From Hydnum rufescens UP504 (lineage: Eukaryota > Basidiomycota > Agaricomycetes > Cantharellales > Hydnaceae), in assembly GCA_014904985.1 (NCBI GenBank), contig MU129052.1, positions 101,113 to 165,112 on the forward strand: a stretch of 64,000 nt of DNA, given 5' to 3'. This document shows, in pieces, positions 48,116-59,025 of this stretch (positions are counted from its first letter, which is position 1; every line of letters starts with the position of its first letter). The notes under the pieces are model-generated. The model was not told where the DNA came from and did not search any database. It was given only the letters and a program-made list of their open reading frames with translations. Position numbers and translations under genes: made by a program.

Positions 48116-48472
48116 CTGTAATGCCGAGGGCAGATTTCCCTGGGGGCGTAGTCCTAGCTTTTTGACAATGAATGACCTTCACTGGAAGGTCGTTTGGTGC
48201 CTCTTGAGATCCAGGCAGAGGGCCCCTGATGGGCATCGACATTGTTGCCATGGCTGTGACTTTCTGATGTGTCTTTTCGAGGTCCCCAGGAGTTTGTTTC
48301 TCTGGCAGCTTCTTCGGCAGATCCAAGGGGACTTTTACGGGAGGGGGAAGCAGTATATTACTTGTTGCTATATTTACATTATGCAATAAGTCGAGGTGTG
48401 TCCCTATGTACATGGGCTTCCAGCAGGGTACAGAGGGGCTAGATGATGAAGCTAGTTTCATCTGCCCTGTAT

Positions 48473-51052
48473 CTAAAAATTCAGCATCACATTGACCATT
48501 GCTGAATACACTGCCTTGTAGTCGGGCATTTCATACTGCCTATGCTCCTTTTTAAGTGTCTTCCTTTCTAGACAATTAGAATACGCCCCGAAGTGTTTGC
48601 AGTCCCTGACCCAATGTTTTTCACTTCCGCATGCAAAGCATTTCTGGTTAGGCTTGTGATGGCTAACTACAGCGTCGTCCCAGGGATAGGGGTACATCTT
48701 TTCCACGCTATCGGCTACCTTACCTGGTGGGGTGGAAACAACATTGTGGGCAGTAGGATCGGCCCCCTGCACGTTTCCCTACATTGAAGGCTGCTGATGA
48801 AGCTTTCCCTCCTTCCACTTCCTCACTTGAGTAGTAGAAGGCTCCGTCCAGGTCATCATGGTGTGAAGAATGTAACGATTCACCCTCACTTCTTCCTTCA
48901 TCATCCTCCTGTGCCATGAAATTCGCTCTCTTGGGGTTTTTTGATTCCTGACAGCATCGGTAGTTCTGTGAGGACCTCCATTGTGTCACTAATGTTGCCT
49001 CGAACTGTTTGGTGTACATCAGGACAGATTCGATTGGGGGTCTGTCACTCCATCTTAGCATGATGTCCCATTCAGTAGGGGCATTGTTCATTACCGATGC
49101 CGTTTCCTCAGGACTATTCGGGGTGAACCTGAGGAAAATGTGGGAGAGGAGGATGTGCCGCTGGATATACTCGGCAGGCGATTTGTTGGGATGGCCGGCA
49201 CTGCAGAAGGTTTCTTCGTTGTACTTGATACATTGGGCCATGTACCAGGCTTCCCCCAGGTATCAGTGCAATACCCATTCCCATAGGTTATCCCAGGACT
49301 GCAGGATGGAGTGCTTGATGGGTGCCAACTGGCTCGCCAGGCTGTAGTGACAGCCCCTTTGAATCAGAAGGCAGCTATTTGAGCCATTTGGCCTTCTACC
49401 GTGGGACCCAGACCATGAGATCATTGCACTCATAGAGCAGTCGATCACCGTGTCCTGGTTGCCATCCCATTCAGGCACAGCCGTCCACTTTAGCTGATTA
49501 TCCCAGGTTACGCCTGGTGGGGGAGCATTGAACAGGGTCCCTGGTGGTCCTGGAGGTCCAGGAGGGCCAGGGGGGCCTGGAGGGCCGGGAGGACCACCCG
49601 AACCTGAGGGCCCTCCACTAGGGGTATCCCAGGACTCGGGCCTCCTCCCCCATGCCCGGGTCTGTCATCATCAGGCAGCCCACCTCCACCTTCCTTCAAG
49701 CTGTCCAGATGCAGAGGGGGTGGGGGCTGAGGATTCTTGCCTTAGGGTCCCCTGCAGGAGGATTCAGACTTCCTTTCTGTGAGGAGCCTTGTGAAGGCAC
49801 AGGGCACTGGATGGACCTTCCAGTTCTGAGAGGGGGAGAGTTGTGGATCAAGGGGGAAGAGGGTGCGTGAGAAGGAGGAAGGAGCCATCTTGACTAGGTT
49901 CATGTAGTAGTCGTGGGCTCTTGTGGCTCCTGGGGCTGGCAAGGCTGGGGTATCTGTAACCACGTCCCAAGCAGGACCCGGGTGCTCATCACCTCTGCCC
50001 GTCATGTTTGCTTGCCCAATCAAGTAGTTGGTGAGAGGCAAACGAGCGCGAGAAGGGCCTGGAGGTTGCAGGGTGAGGGAGTCTCCACTAGGATACCTCC
50101 CCACCATGCTTTCCACTAGAGGCCCCATTTCCCAGGATCCTGGGAGCCCCCTATTCAGGTTTTGTGCTTTCAAGGGGGTCCACAGAGCGTTCCTCAATCC
50201 CTCTCCAAGAGTAGAAACTCATTGCGAGAGGGTGGCGAGTCTGTTGCGGGGGTTTGGTGTAGGGGTGGCCGACTCCTGGGATAATGAGTCATAGAGGGGG
50301 ATATCTTGCCACATTGAAGGGGATGCGTCTAGGTCAATAGACAAGGCACGGAACATTGAGGAGTTCCCAAGCCTCGTCCAATCGGAAGGAGGCGTAGGTG
50401 TAGGCCAGGCTGGCAGGTTGATTATGGAGCCGGGCCCTGCTCTTGGGCCATGAGCAGGGTCAAGGCTTGCACCCATGCTCGGCTCCTCGAATTCTGAGCC
50501 TTGGACGAAGAGGCCCAGCCCATGTGGGTCAGTGCCCACTCTGAGGAGTGGCTGTACATCGAGTGCCTCTTCCAGATTCACGTCATACTCGGCGTATTTT
50601 AAGGCTTGGTTCCCTGAGAACGGATGCCTCATCGCCTGTATGATAGGCCGTGCCCCTTCTATATTGCCCTTGATCGCTTCCCAGCCCACGGCTAGAGCTC
50701 TCCAAGTGATCCTTTTGGTGGGGAGATGTGGATCATGCCACGCCTTATGTAGGCATTCCTTTAGCTTGGGCATAGGGGGAAGTGAGTCTTCAGAGGCCAT
50801 AGGCATGGACAGGCTCTCTCCCTGGTGTAGCTTTTTCAACTTATAGAGCCGCGCAAAGGTCAGTTCGACCTGGAGCTTCAGGAGTTTATTGGCCATCTTT
50901 AGCTCCTCAATACACTTGGACATCCATAGTTGTTCTGCTAATTTTCCCTCATGGTCTATTACAAATCTGTGGTCCTCACTCCCTACTATAGTTATGACAT
51001 CGGAAATGACCTTGTCCAATGGTATCTTCATACTAGTACTTTTGGAACTCAT
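48473..51052 (-). pseudogene. chromovirus gag with CCHC zinc knuckle
   Basis: It begins MSSKSTSMKIPLDKV at 51052 with a 277-codon open block of unknown fold. A region near 50200-49740 and a Pro/Gly collagen-like tract (minus-strand GGPPGPPGPPG near 49600) follow. The gag core continues VPEWDGNQDT near 49470 and SPAEYIQRHILLSHIFLRF near 49180, then NNAPTEWDIMLRW near 49070. A CCHC knuckle, CFACGSEKHWVRDC, lies near 48640-48600. Several frame changes split it (near 50210, 49740, 49260 and 48780). The order and motifs match Agaricomycete gypsy gag proteins. Confidence 0.82.
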
Positions 51053-51115
51053 GAATATAAGACGCCACGTTGATAGCCAAACGTACGATTCTATAGTTCC
51101 CTAAAAATGAACGGA

Positions 51116-51604
51116 ATCAAATTCATCTTTTTGCCCGGACATCTTCACTCTCAATAAGACCGTGAAACTATGCAGCCACTGACTCTGAGTCGCGTATACG
51201 AAGACCCACGTCGATTAAGCTACCGGTCTCGGTTCACGCCTTCCTCTCCCCGAACTCGCCATAGAGCACAGTGCTGCAAAGGATAAGGGAGAGTTGCGTA
51301 CGAGTGCAACTCTACTAAGTGAGTCCTTTCCTGACCTACTAGCTGACCACTCCCTCGCTCCTTAGATAGTAGTCTGGCCCCTTAGCCAGCTACTACCACA
51401 CTTCCCTTATTCCTTTCCCTCTCCCTCCACTTCTCCCACGTACAAGGTGAAGCCAGTGCTTAGCCTTGTGCATGGCCTGTCACCTCAAAGCCAGTGCCTA
51501 GAGCGGGAGGATTACCTCTCTCCTCTGTTTACAGGAATGTTGACTCTGCCTCATCTAATGACGACTCCCGCATATATTTGAAGTCAAATAATGCGATATT
51601 ACAT
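51116..51604 (+). repeat. inverted, 5'-truncated copy of the chromovirus LTR
   Basis: Reads GAATCAAATTCATC...GCGATATTACA on the plus strand, so it is the reverse complement of the left LTR (30921-31384 part). A direct 5' LTR would read the other way. It joins gag leader sequence at about 51115 and is followed by unrelated sequence, not by Helitron text. Confidence 0.85.
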
Positions 51605-52069
51605 TGGTTCCCTCTAGCTGATGAGGCAGTAAAACCAACTTCACCCTCCACATCCCGCAACTCCCAGTCCACTCTCTGTCCCCTTCCTTGTCCCATGAAA
51701 TGAGTAAACGACTGAAGACACCAAGCTAAAACCCGCATATGGCAATCCCCACCACATCCCATTGTCCAGCATGATGACATGCTCTATCATGCTACTACAC
51801 ATGAATGTGTGGTGATCCCACCCGCGGTTACACTCAATGGAGCGTTATCGAGAGATCACACAATGACTGGATGAGCCAGTGAACGAGTATATGGACCCGT
51901 TCTCATCAGCCCCATCACTACGTACCAATTCCTCATGGTATGGATGAAGTTGCCCCAGCACAATATAACATGATGTACTTCATATATGAGGAGGGACTAC
52001 AGGAGTGGCACATGGACCGGGAACTCCTTATTATGGTTCAGACCAAGCATAGAAAGGCTACAGAAAAGC
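51605..52069. other. unassigned sequence before the assembly gap
   Basis: About 465 bp with no recognised feature. A plus-strand open stretch from 51940 (MDEVAPAQYNMMYFIYEEG) runs into the gap. It may be part of another element. Confidence 0.3.
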
Positions 52070-52452
52070 NNNNNNNNNNNNNNNNNNNNNNNNNNNNNNN
52101 NNNNNNNNNNNNNNNNNNNNNNNNNNNNNNNNNNNNNNNNNNNNNNNNNNNNNNNNNNNNNNNNNNNNNNNNNNNNNNNNNNNNNNNNNNNNNNNNNNNN
52201 NNNNNNNNNNNNNNNNNNNNNNNNNNNNNNNNNNNNNNNNNNNNNNNNNNNNNNNNNNNNNNNNNNNNNNNNNNNNNNNNNNNNNNNNNNNNNNNNNNNN
52301 NNNNNNNNNNNNNNNNNNNNNNNNNNNNNNNNNNNNNNNNNNNNNNNNNNNNNNNNNNNNNNNNNNNNNNNNNNNNNNNNNNNNNNNNNNNNNNNNNNNN
52401 NNNNNNNNNNNNNNNNNNNNNNNNNNNNNNNNNNNNNNNNNNNNNNNNNNNN
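52070..52452. other. assembly gap
   Basis: 383 undetermined bases. The sequence right after it (CGTCTCCAAAGTAC) is the same Helitron text that directly follows the LTR on the left side, so part of an LTR may be hidden in the gap. Confidence 1.
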
Positions 52453-52976
52453 CGTCTCCAAAGTACTACTCTGACAAGGTAGCTGATGCCTTGCTCTTGT
52501 ATGCCACAAAGGAAAACCTGATCTCATGATCACTGCTACATGCAATCCAAACTGGCCTGAGATAAAAAGCCAGCTAAGATCAGTCTGCAATAGAACTCTC
52601 CCACATCACAAACCATTGTTTCAAGGTCTGGCTCCTATAACTTTTATATTTTGTTCTCTTTTGATGATCCCTTTACATTGATAGACACATTTGCAAATAC
52701 TGCTGGCCAAGATCAAGACACTCCTCCACATACAATATCATGTGTACATCATTGAATTCCAGAAGTAAAGCCTGCCCCATGCACACATTATTGTCAAGGT
52801 GTGTCTTATCTTTTCATGGCCTCTCTTCCCTTCTTCCTAACACATTTAATGGACAGTTACAGAATGGGTTATTGCCTTGACAATATCAATCCCATTGTTT
52901 CTGCTCATGTCCCCTATCCACTGGTCACCTATGAGACTTGGTTCTTACTCACATGGTACACAGCTCAACCCATTCT
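52453..52976 (+). pseudogene. second, inverted copy of the Helitron 2 Rep fragment
   Basis: Plus-strand text nearly identical to the reverse complement of 30920-30390, including PKYYSDKVAD, ITATCNPNWPEI and EFQK-stop-SLPHAHIIVK; the stop is TAA here and TGA in the left copy. It ends at about 52976, where it meets the oppositely oriented piece of the same Helitron. Either an inverted duplication or a scaffolding error. Confidence 0.8.
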
Positions 52977-52989
52977 TCTCTCTTTAGAC

Positions 52990-54756
52990 CCAGTGAAACT
53001 GGCAGGCAGTGTAAATGAATCTTCATCATTGTCATCATTGTTGTTATTGTTATTGTCTGTGTCACCTGTGTGGAAGTAATTGAACTCTGCATGCTTCCCT
53101 TTTCTGATGAACTCAAGTACCTCATCTCCTACATGTGAATACATGTCACAAGACTGCTCACAAACAAGGCACTGAAATGTGGCCCCATGAGCAATTGAGC
53201 TTTGTAGTAAGCTTGCTGTGTAAACTGCTTGCACATAGATGAGCCAAAACCTGGAGTGGCATGAGGGTATGGCAAAGGGTATTGTAAAGGCTCATATAAA
53301 TGGTGTAAAATGGGAACTTTGGTAGGAGTAGAGTCAGCAGCACATTGTACAAACAACTGATGTGAATTTGGGGAAGGAGCATTGCCAATGTGGTACAAAG
53401 CAGCAATTTCAGTTGTAGCAGGAGCAGCATCAAGAAGCTCTATATATGCATGTTCTGCCTCAGGGTGGAATGCAGAGAAACAGGTATATATATGGAGTAA
53501 AGGGTTGTACTGTTCTTATGGTTGCTTAAGTTAGGTTACAAACCATGGAAACCTGAGTTCAAACCTGAACCTAACCTGTGGTCAGGTTCAGGTTTTGGGC
53601 CCCCATGTTTTCAGGTTCAGGTTAGGTTCAGGTTTAACCAATGTTCAAGCCTGAAATCATGAGCCTCTTCAGACATGAGAAATATCTGAGCTGAACACTG
53701 ATTTTAACCATAATCCAGAATGAGTCATCAATTCTGGCAAGTTCCATAATTATGTAAGCAGGTTCCTTAGTGGAGAAATCTGTTACTTTGAAGTCAAGTT
53801 AAACATAAAACCTCATGCAAAGTTTATATTGACTATAGATAGTCTATGTATACTCAATATAAACTTTGCATGAGGTTTTATGTTTAACTTGACTTCAAAG
53901 TAACAGATTTCTCCACTAAGGAACCTGCTTACATAAATCTGGAACTTACCAGCATTGATGACTCATTCTGAATTATGGTTAAAATCAGTGTTCAGCTCAG
54001 ATATTTCTCATGTCTGAAGGGGCTCATGATTTCAGGCTTGAACCTTGGTTAAACCTGAACCTAACCTAAGATTGGTTTTATTCAGGTTAGGTTTGTGTTT
54101 TGCCAATTGAGGAGATTTAGGTTATGGTTAAGTTCAGATTTCTCCCAAATGAGGCAAAACCTGGCCTGAACCTAACTTAGGCAACCATAACCATTCTATA
54201 TCAAGGTACATGGCTTCCACCATGGCAGCAGGTACATGATGCTTGTGTGCTGTTCTGGCCTGGCCAGCAGGGTCATAAAGGAACCAATGGGCAGGGTGGT
54301 CTGGCTGCTCCATTGGGAAAGTGTGGTGATATGTGTGGCCAGACATAGACAGCCAGTAGGAACTCCCTAATGCAAATAAACACAGTAAGGACCCAGGTTT
54401 TCTATATAGGGTCATAAATGATACCTCAATACTCTGAGAAGCCCTCTGAGACACCAATAGCACTGAAGTTGAATAGATAATTGAGCTCATGAGAATGCTC
54501 AGAAGCAGCAGCAGGGGAGGTATCAATAAGGCTCTGAATGCAAGGAGGGAGGGGGGGAAGACATGGCAAAACCTTAGTCCCACCCTTGCAACACCAAGTG
54601 AGAAGCTTTGCCTCAAGGAGGAGAGCCCCACAGTGCAGACATGGATTGGAGCACCAAGGAGCCACTATATGTGGGGGTGCAAGAATGTGAAAATAAGCAT
54701 ACAGAGGAGAGGCAGAGTGAGCAGCAAGGGGACAGGTCAAGTGATGCCAGTTTGAA
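52990..54756 (-). pseudogene. Helitron 2, N-terminal part, with foldback insertion
   Basis: Minus strand. The Helitron-like N domain shows NPCLHCGALLLEAK near 54650, WCCKGGTKVLPCLPPLP near 54600 and LNYLFNFSAIGVSEGF near 54460. HTYHHTFPMEQPDHPAHWFLYDP follows (landmark near 54340-54270). After the foldback at 53516-54190 come HAYIELLDA near 53440, CDMYSHVGDEVLEFIRKGKH near 53125-53090 and SFTLPASFTGS near 53000, where the text breaks. A short AAT/AAC microsatellite encodes poly-Asn near 53040. Frame changes occur near 54420 and 53160. Confidence 0.85.
53516..54190. mobile_element. 675-bp foldback element
   Basis: Both ends read TTATGGTTGC(T/C)TAAGTTAGGTT inward. The arms mirror each other to a short centre near 53840 (GACTATAGATAGTC). 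The inner 130 bp of each arm is almost identical; outer parts contain several AGGTTCAGGTTAGG words. It interrupts Helitron 2 coding sequence. No ORF. Confidence 0.88.
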
Positions 54757-54761
54757 GCATG

Positions 54762-55148
54762 TATTAAGGGTCATTTGTAGTATGAGGAGGTGATTATGTA
54801 ATCAGGTTGAGTATGACAGAGAGTTCTTTAAGACAATTGATGAGGAGTTGTGGCATGAGGATTATGTAAGGTCACAAAAGATGAGCATGGGAAAGGAGTG
54901 AGGTGGGAGACTAATTCTCAATGAAGCTTAACATGAGAGGGGAGTTTGCAAGAGGCAAAAGGCTAGTCACAAGAATGAGAGTTCAATTGAAGACAATATA
55001 TTCTCAATCTTCTAAGCAGTGAGAGTACAAGTGTATCTATTTATATAGAAGATCAAGGAGAGATTACTAGGGTAGTTACTAAGGAATGCCTATGTGGCAA
55101 GGTCATGTGATGAGGTTATGTAAGAGGTTATGAGTACAACTCATAACA
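54762..55148 (+). repeat. left LTR of the non-autonomous element
   Basis: 387 bp. The first dinucleotide is TA where the right copy has TG, a single G-to-A change at the terminus. It ends TCATAACA. Confidence 0.9.
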
Positions 55149-57017
55149 GTACCCCCCTTTAAGTGTGGAGCCCTCAGAGTGCCTTATTTAAGGGGTTGAA
55201 AGTGAAGGAAAAAATAGGAGAGTGAGAATTTGAAGAGAGAGTAAGGAATCCCCAAGAGGGTCCCAAGAGAATTAGGGAGAGTGTCATGAGAATTCCTTGA
55301 AAGTGTTGTGAAGGGACTGTGAGAAAATTGCAAAGTGTCATGACAAAATGAGAGTGTCATGAGAGGTCTGCAAAAGGACTGTGGGAAAGTTGCAGAGTGT
55401 CATGACATTTTGTCATGAAAGTGTCACAAGGGGTCCACAAGAGGACTGTGAGAAAATTGCCAAGTGTTGTGACAAAATGTTGCAAAAGTGTCCCAAGGGG
55501 TCCATGAGAGGACCATGAGAAAATTGCAAGTGTTGCAACAAAATGTCACAAAAGGACCATGAGAATTTCACAAGATTGTTGCAAGAGGTCTGCAAGGGGA
55601 CCATGGGAAAATTTGCAAAGTGTTGCAACAAAATGTCATGAAAGGACCATGAGAAAATTGGAAAGTGTTATGACAAAATGTCACAAAAGTGTCATGAGGG
55701 GTCCATGGGAGGTCCATGAGAAAATTGCCAAGTGTCATGCAAAAGGACTGTGAGGATTTCACAAGTTTGTTCCAAGAGGTCCACAAGAGGCTCACAATAA
55801 ATCCATGAGTGGACTGTGGGAAATTTTGCAATAACTGCAATAGGGACTGTGGGGGACTTCTGGGAGTACATAGGGCAATTGTGAAAGTGAGGAGGTGTGG
55901 GGGGGTGTACCTGTGAGGGGGGGAGTGGACTCATGAGGGGAGGAGTACTTGCAAGGGAAGAGTACTCACATGGGGAGGAATGGGCTCACAAGGGGAGTGG
56001 CACAACCTTGAGGGGTTACAGCATGACATTGAGAAGTTGCAGTGCAACATTGTGGAGTTGTGGCATGGTATTGAGAAGTCATCACACAACATTGCAGAAT
56101 CATGGCACAACATTGAGGAGTTGCAGCACAACATTGTGGGATTGCAGTGTGATATTGAGAAGTCATTGTGTGACATTGCAGAATTGCAGCATGACATTGA
56201 GGATTTGTAGCACAATATTGAGGAATTGTGGCACAACATTGAGGAGTTTCAGTGCAACATTGAGGAGTTGCAGTGCAACATTGAGAAGTTGTTGCATGAC
56301 ATTGCAGAATCACAATGTGACATTGTGGAATTGTGGCATGACATTGGGGAGTTGCAGTGTGATGTCAGGTGAGGGGGGGAATGTCCTGAGGACATGTTGG
56401 GCTCCTTGATTTTGGGTTCACAAGTTGCATGTCCCAAGGAGCTGGGTGATATGCAACAGGTTCAAGGTATCATGGAGTGGTGGGGGGTTGCTCAAGCCTG
56501 GCTCCTGTGGGTGCTGCTCAATGGTCCCAGCCTGGCATTAGGGCTCTGAATGCTGAGCTGAGGCATGGGGGGATGGAGTGTGAGTCCTTGAACATTGCAC
56601 ATCAAGGAGTCAGTTGGGCAATGGCAACCAGTGGCACATATGTGATGGAATTGCCTCATGGTGTGTCATTGAGATTGTCTTGAGGTGAAAACTTGTCATC
56701 TTCCTCAGGGAAGGTTTGGGGGTCAAAGCAGGGGCTTTGAGGTTCAAGGGGGCATGGGGTGAACTGTGAGTGGTGAGCAGTGGATCAGGCTGCTTGTTGT
56801 GGTCATGCATTTGCCTTGCAAGTAGGCAATCATGAATTGCAGAGTGTGGATTGAAGTTCTTGAGTGTCCTTCTCAAGTGCTGTGAGATGAGCATTGGTGC
56901 ATGCCATGTCTGCTTGAAGTTCTTGCATCATGTGATGCATGGCCAGAAGCAGTGGATGCATGGTGGCAGGAGGCATATCAAGTATCAGGAGAATTAGTTA
57001 TTTTAGATTGAGAATAC

Positions 57018-57405
57018 TGTTAAGGGTCATTCATAGTATGAGGAGTTGATTATGTAATCAGGTTGAGTCTGACAGAGATTTCCTGGAGGCAATTGATGAG
57101 GAGTCTCAGCATGAGGATTATGTAAGGTCATGAAAGACAAGTATGTGAGAGGAGCAAGGCAGGAGACTAATTCTCAATGAAGCTTAACACAAGAGAGGAG
57201 TTTGCAAGAGACAAAAGGCTAGTCATAAGAATGAGAGTTCAATCAAAGACAATATATTCTTAATCTTCTAAGGAGTGAGAGTACAAGTGCATCTACTTAT
57301 ATAGAAGATCAAGGAGGGGTTACTAAGGGTAGTTACTAAGGAATGCTTATGTGGTGAGGTCATGTGATGAGGTTATGTAAGAGGTTACAAGTACAACTCA
57401 TAACA
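57018..57405 (+). repeat. right LTR of the non-autonomous element
   Basis: 388 bp, TGTTAAGGG...CATAACA, followed by the GCATG target duplication. Differences from the left copy are mainly transitions, so the insertion is not very recent. Confidence 0.9.
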
Positions 57406-57410
57406 GCATG

Positions 57411-57713
57411 GTCACAGGCAAGAGTGAGTCTAGCCTCACAATCATGACCAGACTCTGCCTGGTATGCAATGCAGTGTCTGATAGCATGGGGGGCACTGGA
57501 GGGAGCCATGTAACAAAGAAGAGAGAACTGGCTAGAAGGCAGGAGCATGCAACAAAGACTGAAGCATACACTGAGAGTGGCAAGTAGCAGACCAATCAGA
57601 GGTGGAGGCAAAACATTTGAGTCATGGGCTACAGTAAGTCTAGGCTCACAATCATAACCAGACACTGTCTGGGTTAGAACAGTGTCTGACAGTGCAACAT
57701 CAGGGAAAATCAT
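57411..57713 (-). pseudogene. Helitron 2, most N-terminal recognisable piece
   Basis: Minus-strand open stretch with RE.RL-type repeats (AESGHDCEARLTLACDHA and SGYDCEPRLTVAHDS) that resemble the charged repeats before the Helitron N domain, with Cys where Arg is expected (CGC-to-TGC change would do this). It is contiguous with 54756 once the LTR element is set aside. The call is weaker than for the other pieces. Confidence 0.5.
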
Positions 57714-57779
57714 TTCCTCTAAAGATTGGGTGTATCTCTGAAGGCTTTGAAGGCTCAGAAGTTCTCAGAAGACACTTGG

Positions 57780-58060
57780 AAGGTCTGGAAGCCAGGAGTG
57801 GCCATGCATATACAAGCAGCCATATATAGAGATCTTATGTAAGCTACCATTTATAGAAATATTACATAAGCTGACATATATAAAGACATTACATAAACTG
57901 CCATATATAGTGATATTACATAAGCTTCCATATAGGGAATGTTACATAAGCAACTACAAAGGAAAATTACATAAGAAGCCATAAAAGGAATAATATATTT
58001 GGGTTGCTATGTAAGCACCCACACACAGGCAATATGCATGGGGGATTTTGTTGAAAGCCT
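57780..58060 (+). repeat. AT-rich tandem units with TTACATAAGC and CCATATATAG
   Basis: Six or seven imperfect units of about 30 nt, such as ATTACATAAGCTGCCATATATAG. The same words occur inverted at 27300-27470 and in the core of the palindrome at 61370-61730. No coding potential. Confidence 0.75.
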
Positions 58061-58502
58061 GGAGGTATATATACACCTCTGAATGTCTGTGTGCATCAGA
58101 AGCTGAGTTGTGGGATGTTTGAGTTGAAATGACTCCATTTAATGAACAAAATAAAAAGTTTTCTACATGTCAAAAAATATGCTTATGTAACCAAGATTTG
58201 TAATCAAAAACCCAGACTCAAAAGTATGACTAAGCAAAGATATGACTCAGCCTGATTTAGTCATCCAAACATCCCACAACTGTGCCATTCCAAACATCAC
58301 ACAGACTTTGATGCAGAAGAGTACACACACATCCAAAAATGCATATAAGGAATCAAGTTTTGTAGTTTTAGGTAGCTTTCAGATAAGACTCCCCTTGAAA
58401 TAAAGTAGTTACAGAGGAGAAATTTAAGTGGCCCAGTGACTGAAAGGCATACTCAGAGCAACAACAAGAAGGTGTAGATAGTTGTAGCACCCTCAGTGTA
58501 GG
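58061..58502. other. spacer, no gene recognised
   Basis: Low-CpG sequence. A short mirrored word, TGGGATGTTTGAG near 58105 and CAAACATCCCA near 58265, is the only structure I see. Similar words occur near 27220. Confidence 0.3.
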
Positions 58503-58806
58503 TGTTGCTAGACATCTAAGCCCTGAATCATATGATAATAAGTTCAAAGCCCATACAAGTTTTAAATCAGAAATAGCCTCTAAGTTTCAATTCAATAATT
58601 GTGACACAAGTAGTCCAGCTAGAGTCAGAAACATTACATCATATCTAAGTCATCCATATCATTTCTATAACTAGTAAGTCAATCAACTCATTGAGACTAA
58701 CCTGAGCCCCTCCCATACCTTTTCATTTCCAATCCCTATAACCTTAACCAACATCTGGTGGTGTTAGTAATTTCTGCAGAGCTATAAAGCATCTTCTACA
58801 TCAACA
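58503..58806 (+). repeat. dispersed 300-bp repeat, copy 2 (probable solo LTR)
   Basis: TGTTGCTAGACATC...ATCAACA, colinear with 14637-14935. The TGTTG...CAACA ends are cleaner here than in copy 1. No target duplication is evident. Confidence 0.7.
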
Positions 58807-59025
58807 GCAATACTGATAGTGGAGTCAGAATTGATTTCTGAAAGGTAACATCCTTGTTGATTATATGTGACTTCACTTTAGACTTGGTTTTGGTGTTGAA
58901 TACTTAGAGTTGTCAAGCTAATGGGAACAAAAGTATAAACAGGTCTTGCAAGGGAGCTGTATTTATTTGAGTAACTACATAAGCCTCATGAATGGGGTTG
59001 CAAGTGAAGAGGGGGATGAAATGTG

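Larger units (their letters stand above)
30921..52990 (-). mobile_element. chromovirus (Ty3/gypsy) with nested insertions
   Basis: A Ty3/gypsy element on the minus strand, order gag (51052), protease, RT, RNase H, integrase, chromodomain (end 34310), then a further long ORF to 31518 and an LTR (31498-30921). It lies inside Helitron 2. The Helitron text ends ...ACTGGGTCT on one side and resumes GGGTCTCCAAAG on the other, consistent with a 5-6 bp target duplication. It has been hit by elements at 46278-47453, 40649-43871 and 34916-39909. The right end is irregular: instead of a direct 5' LTR there is an inverted, truncated LTR copy, extra sequence, an assembly gap and a second Helitron piece. 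The extent to 52990 therefore rests on the Helitron break, not on a visible LTR. Confidence 0.8.
54762..57405. mobile_element. non-autonomous LTR element with intact 5-bp target duplication
   Basis: Direct repeats of 387 and 388 bp (54762-55148 and 57018-57405), starting T(G/A)TTAAGGGTCATT and ending AACTCATAACA. GCATG flanks both sides (54757-54761 and 57406-57410). The 1.87-kb interior has no gag or pol. It consists mainly of imperfect repeats: AGTGTCATGACAAAATG units (55320-55700) and ACATTGAGGAGTTGCAG units (56020-56360). Open stretches inside are repeat shadows. Size and structure fit a TRIM/LARD-like element mobilised in trans. It is inserted into the N-terminal part of Helitron 2. Confidence 0.9.

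Noticed and set aside
30921..51604. A giant DNA transposon with 0.5-kb terminal inverted repeats enclosing a retroelement
   Set aside because: The inverted copy on the right is truncated, does not abut the Helitron, and lies next to a gap. The left repeat has LTR structure (TG...CA). An inverted or mis-scaffolded LTR explains it more simply.
51940..52590. ORFs spanning the N-run
   Set aside because: Their central residues are undetermined, so they are artefacts of translating the gap.
55897..56409. 170-codon ORF in the small LTR element as a gag-like protein
   Set aside because: It is made entirely of the tandem ACATTGAGGAGTTGCAG units and has equivalents on the other strand.
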